Below, piece after piece: positions 1 to 5,394 of a stretch of DNA of 6,342 nt (position 1 is the first letter of the stretch; the number at the start of each line of letters is the position of its first letter). The notes below the pieces were generated by a model. It ran no database searches. It worked only from the letters and a program-made list of their open reading frames with translations, and was not told the DNA's origin. Both the position numbers and the translations under genes were made by a program. The stretch lies in contig PEVQ01000258.1 in NCBI GenBank assembly GCA_002780205.1, positions 1 through 6,342 of the forward strand, in the 5' to 3' direction. Source of the DNA: Elusimicrobia bacterium CG06_land_8_20_14_3_00_38_11. Lineage in GTDB: Bacteria > Elusimicrobiota > UBA8919.

Positions 1-80
1 ATATTTTTAAGAGCAAAGAATTGGACAAAGATTCAGTATGTTCCATTTTGGAACAGGTTGATATTGATTACAAAATATAA
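1..80 (+). CDS. C-terminal end of an upstream gene, product unknown (partial)
   Basis: An open frame enters from the left edge (first complete codon at base 3) and stops with TAA at 78-80. It encodes about 25 residues ending in EQVDIDYKI. The composition is mixed and charged, with no frame break, and the frame ends 21 bases before the next start codon, which is typical operon spacing. The other two frames are less convincing: one stops almost at once and the other runs into the next gene's start region. I do not recognise the family from so short a tail and infer no function. It is probably co-transcribed with the DUF1805 gene. Confidence 0.5.
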   Translation, partial: IFKSKELDKDSVCSILEQVDIDYKI

Positions 81-90
81 AAAAAATTTC

Positions 91-97
91 AAGAGGG
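91..97 (+). promoter_or_regulatory. Ribosome binding site of the DUF1805 gene
   Basis: The sequence AAGAGGG lies 4 bases before the ATG at 102. It is close to the anti-SD complement AGGAGG and supports that start. It contrasts with the next two genes, which show no recognisable SD. Confidence 0.5.
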
Positions 98-101
98 TTT
101 T

Positions 102-389
102 ATGAAAAACACAAAAATTAAAATTGGTGAGAAAAAGGCGATGGGAATTGAAATTCTCCTTAATAATGCTGTGCTGGTTATGGCTATCGGTAAAAAGGGT
201 TTCGTTATGTGCGGTTATCTGAACGTTGATGCGGCTGAAAAAATGGGTGATTGTGCCTGTGTCGTAAAAGGCGTAAAAAATGTTGACGAATTGCTTGCCG
301 GTGAAGTTGTCGCATTAACAACGGGTGCTCAAAAACTCGGCATTGAATTAGGAATAACAGGCAAAAAAGCATTGGAAAAACTGGCGTAA
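102..389 (+). CDS. DUF1805 (YunC-like) family protein
   Basis: This is a 95-residue protein resembling the DUF1805 family, whose known member is Bacillus subtilis YunC. The match includes the central motif GFVMCGYLNVDAAEKMG (about residues 33-49), where the family has a conserved MCG..D segment. It continues through a V.GV..VDELL segment and a C-terminal LGIELGITGKKALEKL segment that matches YunC's LGI..G..G..AL pattern. The length is normal for the family (about 95-100 residues). The ATG at 102 is preceded by a purine-rich AAGAGGG SD at 91-97 with suitable spacing. There is no signal peptide or membrane segment, so it is probably cytosolic. The biochemical role of the family is, to my knowledge, not established. 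It follows a partial gene at short distance and is followed by a palindromic promoter region, so it probably ends the upstream operon. Family recognition is strong; function is unknown. Confidence 0.85.
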   Translation: MKNTKIKIGEKKAMGIEILLNNAVLVMAIGKKGFVMCGYLNVDAAEKMGDCACVVKGVKNVDELLAGEVVALTTGAQKLGIELGITGKKALEKLA

Positions 390-391
390 TT

Positions 392-425
392 TATATACCA
401 AATGGTATATACCAATTGGTATATA
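392..425 (+). promoter_or_regulatory. Two overlapping palindromes, probable operator of the LexA-like gene
   Basis: Dyad 1 (392-411) has 9-bp arms TATATACCA and TGGTATATA with a 2-base spacer. Dyad 2 (406-425) is a perfect 20-bp palindrome, TATATACCAATTGGTATATA. The dyads overlap by 6 bases and their centres are 14 bp apart, giving four copies of a TATACCA-type half-site. They overlap a TATAAT box and lie immediately before the gene for a winged-helix DNA-binding protein. Perfect dyads over a promoter next to a regulator gene are the usual layout for autoregulation. The motif is neither the E. coli LexA box (CTGT-N8-ACAG) nor the Bacillus one (GAAC-N4-GTTC). Reading it as a transcription terminator is unlikely, because the stems are AT-rich and no T-run follows. 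Confidence 0.65.
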
Positions 426-427
426 AT
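422..427 (+). promoter_or_regulatory. Putative -10 box (TATAAT) for the LexA-like/methyltransferase pair
   Basis: A consensus TATAAT overlaps the right arm of the palindromic operator. No good -35 hexamer is found at 16-18 bp upstream; that place is occupied by the first palindrome. Transcription starting about 7 bases downstream would leave only a handful of bases before the ATG at 440, a nearly leaderless message. This fits the absence of an SD there. Such AT-rich hexamers also arise by chance, so confidence is moderate. Confidence 0.4.
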
Positions 428-439
428 ATCAACGATAAA

Positions 440-652
440 ATGGATATTAGAAAAAAGATTTTAAGGTTTGTAAAAAGGGCAATAAAAAAAAGAGGCAATC
501 CGCCTACATTTAGAGAAATCGGAAAGAGATTCAAAATTTCACATATTACTGCGATGTATCACATCAACAAATTAGAAAAAGAAAGAAAAATTAAAACCAG
601 ATTGGTTGTCAAAAAACGCGCCGCAAGAAGTATAAAAATTATTAATAAATAA
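440..652 (+). CDS. Stand-alone LexA-type winged-helix DNA-binding protein
   Basis: This is a 70-residue basic protein that matches the N-terminal DNA-binding domain of LexA over its whole length. It has an opening helix (IRKKILRFVKRAIKKRG), the conserved NPPTFREIGKRFKIS segment (LexA: G.PPS/T..EI...L...S), the recognition helix region around ITAMYHINKLEKERKI, and a basic wing ending in RAARSIKII. The C-terminal S24 autocleavage domain of true LexA (about 120 residues with Ser/Lys catalytic pair) is absent, and the stop is followed directly by another gene. It is therefore either a regulator that cannot self-cleave or a relic of a larger one. A TTG in the same frame at 416 would start inside the operator palindrome. 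The ATG at 440 gives the usual LexA N-terminus and is preferred. No SD is visible. It probably binds the palindromes just upstream. The target genes other than itself and the downstream methyltransferase are unknown. Confidence 0.75.
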   Translation: MDIRKKILRFVKRAIKKRGNPPTFREIGKRFKISHITAMYHINKLEKERKIKTRLVVKKRAARSIKIINK

Positions 653-2032
653 ATGATTAAAGTCGGTCAGAAAATAGAAATTAAAATTGAAAAAATCATA
701 ACGGGCGGCGCCGGTATCGGTAAGTGCGGAAATATTGTTGTTATGGTGCCGTATTCCGTTCCGGGCGACAAACTGCAAGTTTCCATAACCGAAACAAAAA
801 AAAACTATGCCAGAGCAAAAATAATTTCTATAATATCTCCCTCGGCCCATCGTATAAGTCCGCCCTGTCCTTATCACTTTTCATCGCACCCTAAAGGGTG
901 CGGCTACACTCACCGTCTCTACTGCGGCGGATGTAATCTTCAAATGACGGATTATAAGAACCAACTTGAATTAAAAACTGCGATAGTTCAGGATTTTTTT
1001 GACATAAAAGTTAATAAAATAATTCCCGCAGCAAATCCTTTCAGATACAGAAATAAAGTTCAAATGCCGGTTGGCGGAAAAACGGGCAATGTAATTACGG
1101 GATTTTTCCATCCGCAATCACATCGTATCGTGAATATTGAAAAATGTTTATTACAATCGGAAAAGGCAAACGAAATAATATTAGCATTAAGAAATTTAAT
1201 AAACGAATACAAAATTCAACCCTATAACGAGGACAAAAGAGCAGGAATTTTAAGACATATAATTTTGAGACAATCGTTTGCGTTTGGCAAGTTTATGATT
1301 ATATTTGTTTCAAAAACAAATTTTATTCCATATATGAGAGAAATTGTTGAAAAAATAACAAAAAAATTTCAGGAAGTCGTATCGGTTTATCAAAATATCA
1401 ATTATGAGAAAACAAATGTTATACTCGGCAATAAAAATTTCAAACTTTTTGGCCCAGACACAATAAAAGAAAAAATCGGCAGAATTATTTTTGAGATTTC
1501 TCCGCCCTCATTTTTCCAGATAAACACAATTCAAACGGGAAAACTTTACGAAGTGATAAAAAATTTCTGCCAGCTTAAGGGGGATGAAAATATTGTTGAT
1601 GTCTATTCGGGCGCCGGCGGTATATCAATTTATTTTGCACCTTTTTGCAGGAAAATTACCGGTATTGAGGAGATGTCGTCGTCGGTTTCGGATGCAATAA
1701 AAAATGCAAAAATCAACAATACTAAAAATATATTTTTTATACGGGGCAACGCCGATTACATTTTAAGAAAAATGGACTTTAGCAAAGCGTCAGATATAGT
1801 TATTTTGGATCCGCCTCGCGCCGGTTGTTCGCAAATTGTCTTAAATTCTCTGTTGAAAATCCTGCCGCAAAAAATAATTTACACATCCTGCAATCCGGCG
1901 ACACTTTCAAGGGATATAAAAATACTTTCCCCGAAATATAAACTTATTGAAATTCAACCGGTAGATATGTTTCCGCAGACTGCGCATATAGAGTGCGTTG
2001 CAAAGTTGTCGCTCGGGAATACGCTTCGCTAA
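653..2032 (+). CDS. rlmD: 23S rRNA (uracil-5-)-methyltransferase, RlmD/RumA type, Fe-S
   Basis: This is a SAM-dependent RNA m5U methyltransferase of the TrmA/RumA family, 459 residues, full length. Residues 1-58 form a TRAM RNA-binding domain. The 4Fe-4S ligands are C72, C91, C94 (CGGC motif) and C165, corresponding to the four cysteines of E. coli RumA. The catalytic domain shows PPSFFQIN (284-291), the SAM motif DVYSGAGG (316-323), DPPRAG (386-391), the nucleophile Cys in TSCNPATLSRD (C413) and the proton-abstracting Glu in HIEC (E447). In E. coli RlmD modifies U1939 of 23S rRNA; some bacteria use one enzyme for two sites, and specificity cannot be read here. An Fe-S cluster argues against TrmA. 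The ATG sits on the base after the LexA-like gene's TAA and has no SD, so translational coupling is likely. Oddity: the normal C-x5-C-x2-C motif is widened to C-x18-C-x2-C by an in-frame 13-residue insertion encoded by a palindromic repeat. Confidence 0.93.
   Translation: MIKVGQKIEIKIEKIITGGAGIGKCGNIVVMVPYSVPGDKLQVSITETKKNYARAKIISIISPSAHRISPPCPYHFSSHPKGCGYTHRLYCGGCNLQMTDYKNQLELKTAIVQDFFDIKVNKIIPAANPFRYRNKVQMPVGGKTGNVITGFFHPQSHRIVNIEKCLLQSEKANEIILALRNLINEYKIQPYNEDKRAGILRHIILRQSFAFGKFMIIFVSKTNFIPYMREIVEKITKKFQEVVSVYQNINYEKTNVILGNKNFKLFGPDTIKEKIGRIIFEISPPSFFQINTIQTGKLYEVIKNFCQLKGDENIVDVYSGAGGISIYFAPFCRKITGIEEMSSSVSDAIKNAKINNTKNIFFIRGNADYILRKMDFSKASDIVILDPPRAGCSQIVLNSLLKILPQKIIYTSCNPATLSRDIKILSPKYKLIEIQPVDMFPQTAHIECVAKLSLGNTLR
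881..919 (+). repeat. In-frame 39-nt insertion carrying a REP-like palindrome
   Basis: Within the methyltransferase gene, 885-902 is a perfect inverted repeat: CGCACCCT, then AA, then AGGGTGCG. It is followed by GGCTAC to 907. Read on the minus strand it is GTAG, then CC, then a GC-rich hairpin, which is the layout of REP elements (a GTAG head followed by an imperfect or perfect palindrome) mobilised by RAYT transposases. Removing the 39 bases 881-919 (residues 77-89) restores the canonical C-x5-C-x2-C spacing exactly, giving CPYHFYCGGC. The exact insertion borders are inferred from that fit; no clear target-site duplication is visible. No RAYT gene lies in the window. Confidence 0.7.
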
Positions 2033-2050
2033 ATTTTTTTAAAAAACCTT

Positions 2051-2153
2051 ACCACAAAGGACACAGAAAAAAAGCCTTTGACAGGATTTACAGGATAAAA
2101 CAAAAAAATCTTGTTAATCCTGTCAAGAAATAGTCACAGATTTTCTCTGTGGT
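2051..2153. repeat. Nested inverted repeat element A
   Basis: The outer arms are ACCACA (2051-2056) and TGTGGT (2148-2153), with CACAGA-type repeats just inside. The inner arms form a perfect 11-bp stem, TTGACAGGATT (2078-2088) with AATCCTGTCAA (2116-2126). The inner loop also holds a degenerate second copy of the ACAGGAT unit facing ATCTTGT. The CACAGA and GACAGGAT words resemble interspersed repeats seen in intergenic DNA of many uncultivated bacteria, but I cannot confirm copy number from one window. Confidence 0.75.
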
Positions 2154-2190
2154 TAAATTGCTTTTTCAAAGTGTAGGAAATTATAAAAGC

Positions 2191-2294
2191 AACCACGAAT
2201 TAACACTAATTTGCCTGCCTGACGGCAGGCAGGCACGAATAAATTCATGCCTACAATTTTTATTATTCGTGTTTATTCGTGTCCATTCGTGGTT
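2191..2294. repeat. Nested inverted repeat element B with TGCCTGCC hairpin
   Basis: The outer arms AACCACGAAT (2191-2200) and ATTCGTGGTT (2285-2294) form a perfect 10-bp pair. Inside, CACGAATAA (2234-2242) pairs perfectly with TTATTCGTG (2263-2271). A GC-rich hairpin, TGCCTGCC (2212-2219) with GGCAGGCA (2228-2235), interrupts the left half as if one palindromic repeat had landed inside another. Further ATTCGTG direct copies lie in the right half (around 2265, 2275 and 2285). Confidence 0.75.
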
Positions 2295-2333
2295 ATGAAG
2301 TTTTCTTGGCGTATAGGAAAGTATAAACACCTT

Positions 2334-2398
2334 GCCACAGATGGACACAGAAAAAACACAGAAAGATTCTGTGAAATTCTGTGAAATTCTGTGGCTAC
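2334..2398. repeat. CACAGA/TCTGTG hairpin element C overlapping the possible mfd 5' end
   Basis: The perfect outer arms are GCCACAGA (2334-2341) and TCTGTGGC (2388-2395). The left half holds three CACAGA copies and the right half holds three TCTGTG copies, so the whole segment can fold into one long interrupted hairpin. It ends in GGCTAC (2393-2398), the same hexamer that closes the palindrome inside rlmD. The element is open in the mfd reading frame, so a start at 2332 or 2341 would place 20-odd repeat-encoded residues on Mfd. Confidence 0.75.
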
Positions 2399-2421
2399 GC
2401 AGTTTTCTTGATAATCATAAA

Positions 2422-5364
2422 ATGTTAAATTCGCTTAATCTTTCCGGCGCTTTGGCATATTCCGCCGCAAAAAATAATTATTTGTATAAAAATGTTATTA
2501 TTCCGATGAACACCGACGAGGACGCTTTTGATATTTCGGAAAGTATAACAACCGTTTCAAAAATCCTTAAATTTCCTGTTTCTCGGATTTTGGTTTTTCC
2601 CGAAACCGACGTCGCTTCCCGAATCAAAACAATTTCACAAATCTTAAAAAGTAAAAATGTAATTCTTTGCGCTTCAACCGCAGCGCTTTCCAAAAAAACT
2701 ATTGCCCGAAAAAACTTTGAGAAATCCGTCATAAAAATCAAAAAAAATGATGCTGTTGAACGAGAACTTTTTGTTTCGCAATTAATAAAAAATGGTTATG
2801 AAAGAGCAGACATTGTAACCGATTTCGGCGAATTTGCCGTCAGAGGCGAAATTTTAGATATATGGAGTAACGCATCCGATTTACCGTGCCGTCTTGTTTT
2901 TGACATGAATAATATTGAAACAATAAAAAATATTGATGTTGCAAGTCAGCGTTCAATTTCGGACTTGAATGAAATTGAAATAATACCTTCAAGGGAATTA
3001 GATGAGTCAACGATTTTTGATTATTTTCAAACCGATTCCGTCACTAATTTTTCAGAAGTTGATATTATTTCACATTTGCCATCTTTCAATTTTAACGGCA
3101 ACATTGAACAATTTAAGGAAAAATATGAGCAATGGCGCAATGATGACTTTCAGATTTTTATAGTTGCGAATAACGAAGGCGAAAGAGAACATCTGTCGGA
3201 GATTTTAGGCAAAGGTTATGAAAAATCTATTTTTACCGGCTCGCTCACCTCAGGTTTTATACTGAACGACGACAAAATTGTTTTTATTACTACCAATGAG
3301 ATTTTTTCAAGATATAAAGTGCGTCTTAGACCGCCGAAATATTTCAAGGATACAGGTATTCCGATTGAAACATTAGCCGATATAAAAAAAGATGATTTTG
3401 TAGTTCACGAAAGATACGGAATCGGGATTTATGACGGTCTTAAAAAGATAACCGCCGGCGGAATTACGGCAGAATACATTTCAATTTTGTATGCCGACAA
3501 CGACAAACTATATGTTCCGGTCAGCGATTTCAACCGCATCCAGAAATATTTTTCAATCGGTAAAAACCCGCCGAAAATAAATCCGTTAGACAGCACTTCT
3601 TGGGAAAGAATAAAGGTTGTTGCCTCCGATGCTGCAAAAAAAATGGCACAACAACTTCTGCAGATTTATGCCGAAAGATTTAATATACAGAGACAGCCGT
3701 TTGTCGCGGATTCAAATTATGAAAAACAGTTTGAAGAAGAATTTATTTATGAAGAAACGCCCGACCAGAAAAAAGCGATTGAAGATATAAAAAATGATAT
3801 GACGGGGCATGTCCCGATGGAAAGATGTATTTTCGGCGATACCGGTTTCGGGAAAACAGAGGTTGCAATGAGGGCAGCGTTAAAATCGGTTTTGTCGGGA
3901 AGGCAGGTATGTATTCTTGCACCCACAACAGTCCTTGTCCGGCAGCATGAACAGACATTTAATGATAGGTTTGCCGACTGGCCCGTAAAAATCGCAATGC
4001 TCTCAAGATTCAAAACGAAGAAAGAGCAAAAAAATATTATAGAAAAATTAAAAGAAGGAAAAATAGATATCGTTATCGGGACACACCGTTTATTAAGCAA
4101 AGATATTTCATTTAACAATCTCGGACTTCTAATAATTGACGAAGAGCACCGTTTCGGAGTCGCCGACAAGGAAAAAATAAAATCAATTAAAAAAAATGTT
4201 GACTGCCTTTATCTTACCGCCACCCCTATTCCCCGCACGCTTTCAATGGCATTATCAGGCATTAAAAATATGTCCACAATTTCTACGCCTCCCTTGGGAC
4301 GTCAGTCGGTTGAAACGACGCTTTTAGAATACGACGAAAAAACAATAGCGGATGCGATTATCTATGAAATTTCCCGCGGCGGACAGGTATTTTTTGTTCA
4401 CAATAAAATCGGAACAATAGAAAGTTGTATGTCCCGGCTTAAAAAAATTCTCCCCCTTGTAAAGTTTGAATATATTCACGGACGAATGACACCGTCAGAG
4501 ATTGAAGAAAAAATGCTGGGATTCTTAAATAAAGATTTTGATTGCCTTATTTCAACGACGATTATTGAGGCGGGTTTGGATATTCCTAATGTAAATACCA
4601 TTATCGTTTCTGATGCTGAAAATTTCGGACTCGGCCAACTCTATCAACTTCGCGGGCGGGTGGGTCGCTCAAAAACTAAAGCATATTGCTATCTTTTTTT
4701 TAAATATGAAAATCTTACGGAAATTTCCCGGAAACGACTTTCTGCTCTTAAAGAGTTTGCAAAATTAGGTTCGGGGTTTCGTCTTGCGTTAAAAGATTTA
4801 CAGATAAGAGGCGCCGGAGAGATTTTGGGAAAACGACAGCACGGCTATATTGATTCAATCGGATTTGATATGTATCTTCGGCTTTTGGAAAAACACTCAA
4901 ATGAGATTAAGGGAATGAAAACGCAAGATTTGATAAATCCGGAAATTGATATTTCGGTTGACGCCGTTATTGGCGACAATTATATTAATGATGAGAATTT
5001 AAGAATTTCGTTCTATAAAAGAATTTTAACGGCAATTGACCAAAAAGATATTTCTGAAATTAAAAATGAAATGGAGGATCGTTTCGGAAAAATTCCGAAA
5101 GAAGTTGAAAATCTTTTTGAGATAGGGAAAATTCGTCTTATTGCAATGAAATTAGGGATACTGAAAATTACTTTTACGCATTCTTCGGTGCAAATAAAAT
5201 TTTCTTCCGACACATCGGTTGAGCCGTCAAAAATAATAAATGCCTTAAAAAGTAAAAAGTTCAGGTTTATAAAAAATGATTTACTGGAAGTGTTTTTGGA
5301 CATCGTCCCTCCCGCGGGAAAAAATTTTATTTTTGTAAAAAACCTCTTGCATTCTTTTCAATAA
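2422..5364 (+). CDS. mfd: Transcription-repair coupling factor Mfd
   Basis: Mfd is a DNA translocase that removes stalled RNA polymerase from lesions and recruits UvrA. From the ATG at 2422 the protein has 980 residues, somewhat short for Mfd (about 1,050-1,150). The order is normal. The UvrB-like N-terminal module comes first (DFGEFAVRGEILDIW, then DVASQRS). The RNA-polymerase-interacting domain is near 322-375 (VVHERYGIGIYDG, KLYVPVSDF). The superfamily 2 helicase motor has Walker A GDTGFGKT (472-479), DEEH (573-576), TATPIPRTL (599-607) and QLRGRVGRS (742-750). Next is a TRG-like segment (LKDLQIRGAGEILGKRQ) and the C-terminal TRCF domain (RISFYKRI, EMEDRFGKIP). The frame is open back to TTG 2332 (1,010 residues; another ATG at 2341), but that extension is the CACAGA hairpin repeat. 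The ATG 2422 begins just before the first Mfd-like sequence (LNLSGALAYSAAKN). None of these starts has a good SD, so the start remains uncertain. Gene identity is not in doubt. Confidence 0.95.
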   Translation: MLNSLNLSGALAYSAAKNNYLYKNVIIPMNTDEDAFDISESITTVSKILKFPVSRILVFPETDVASRIKTISQILKSKNVILCASTAALSKKTIARKNFEKSVIKIKKNDAVERELFVSQLIKNGYERADIVTDFGEFAVRGEILDIWSNASDLPCRLVFDMNNIETIKNIDVASQRSISDLNEIEIIPSRELDESTIFDYFQTDSVTNFSEVDIISHLPSFNFNGNIEQFKEKYEQWRNDDFQIFIVANNEGEREHLSEILGKGYEKSIFTGSLTSGFILNDDKIVFITTNEIFSRYKVRLRPPKYFKDTGIPIETLADIKKDDFVVHERYGIGIYDGLKKITAGGITAEYISILYADNDKLYVPVSDFNRIQKYFSIGKNPPKINPLDSTSWERIKVVASDAAKKMAQQLLQIYAERFNIQRQPFVADSNYEKQFEEEFIYEETPDQKKAIEDIKNDMTGHVPMERCIFGDTGFGKTEVAMRAALKSVLSGRQVCILAPTTVLVRQHEQTFNDRFADWPVKIAMLSRFKTKKEQKNIIEKLKEGKIDIVIGTHRLLSKDISFNNLGLLIIDEEHRFGVADKEKIKSIKKNVDCLYLTATPIPRTLSMALSGIKNMSTISTPPLGRQSVETTLLEYDEKTIADAIIYEISRGGQVFFVHNKIGTIESCMSRLKKILPLVKFEYIHGRMTPSEIEEKMLGFLNKDFDCLISTTIIEAGLDIPNVNTIIVSDAENFGLGQLYQLRGRVGRSKTKAYCYLFFKYENLTEISRKRLSALKEFAKLGSGFRLALKDLQIRGAGEILGKRQHGYIDSIGFDMYLRLLEKHSNEIKGMKTQDLINPEIDISVDAVIGDNYINDENLRISFYKRILTAIDQKDISEIKNEMEDRFGKIPKEVENLFEIGKIRLIAMKLGILKITFTHSSVQIKFSSDTSVEPSKIINALKSKKFRFIKNDLLEVFLDIVPPAGKNFIFVKNLLHSFQ

Positions 5365-5375
5365 TTATGTATAAT
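5347..5375 (+). promoter_or_regulatory. Sigma-70-type promoter for the lipoprotein gene
   Basis: A -35 hexamer TTGCAT (5347-5352) and a consensus -10 TATAAT (5370-5375) are separated by exactly 17 bp. The -35 lies inside the last codons of mfd. Transcription would start near 5382, just before the SD of the next gene. This is the best promoter match in the window and lets the lipoprotein be expressed independently of mfd. Confidence 0.6.
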
Positions 5376-5384
5376 TTCCAAATT

Positions 5385-5389
5385 GGAGG
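5385..5389 (+). promoter_or_regulatory. Strong ribosome binding site of the lipoprotein gene
   Basis: GGAGG ends 5 bases before the ATG at 5395. It fixes that start and supports translation of the unusual N-terminal sequence that follows, including the 7-bp repeats. Confidence 0.7.
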
Positions 5390-5394
5390 CAAAT

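Larger units (their letters stand above)
2033..2421. other. Repeat-filled intergenic region between rlmD and mfd
   Basis: I see no convincing conserved gene here. About 290 bases lie before the earliest possible mfd start and about 390 before the preferred one. Three nested inverted-repeat elements occupy it at about 2051-2153, 2191-2294 and 2334-2395. They are separated by short AT-rich spacers that resemble each other. No GC-rich hairpin followed by a T-run is present after rlmD, although the stacked hairpins could slow or end transcription. Promoter-like TATAAA boxes occur at 2182-2187 and 2322-2327, but only the first has a passable -35 candidate (TTGCTT at 2158-2163, 18-bp spacer). Confidence 0.7.

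Noticed and set aside
392..425. Intrinsic terminator after the DUF1805 gene
   Set aside because: The stems are A/T-rich with only two G:C pairs per arm, and no T-run follows. The overlap with TATAAT and the neighbouring DNA-binding gene favour an operator.
416..439. TTG start at 416 for the LexA-like protein
   Set aside because: It would start in the middle of the perfect palindrome and upstream of the likely transcript start, without an SD, and it adds residues with no LexA counterpart.
572..877. Open frame of about 100 codons on the minus strand across the LexA-like/rlmD junction
   Set aside because: Its product is a low-complexity run of Phe, Asn and Tyr lying opposite two well-supported genes. 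It is a shadow of their A-rich codons.
866..934. Loss of the Fe-S cluster or a pseudogene in rlmD
   Set aside because: All four cluster cysteines, the catalytic C413 and E447 and the SAM motifs remain in an unbroken frame. Only the loop between the first two cysteines is longer.
2051..2395. CRISPR-like array because of repeated CACAGA and ATTCGTG words
   Set aside because: Units are short and face each other as inverted repeats. There is no constant direct repeat of about 24-36 bp with regular spacers, and no cas gene.
3835..3858. Walker A variant GDTGFGKT in Mfd (usual GDVGFGKT) as a sign of inactivity
   Set aside because: The Lys and Thr that bind nucleotide are kept, and Val-to-Thr at this position is conservative. 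All other helicase motifs are intact.
3743..4169. Minus-strand open frames opposite the mfd helicase core
   Set aside because: The plus strand here encodes Walker A and DEEH motifs without interruption. The antisense products show no family features.
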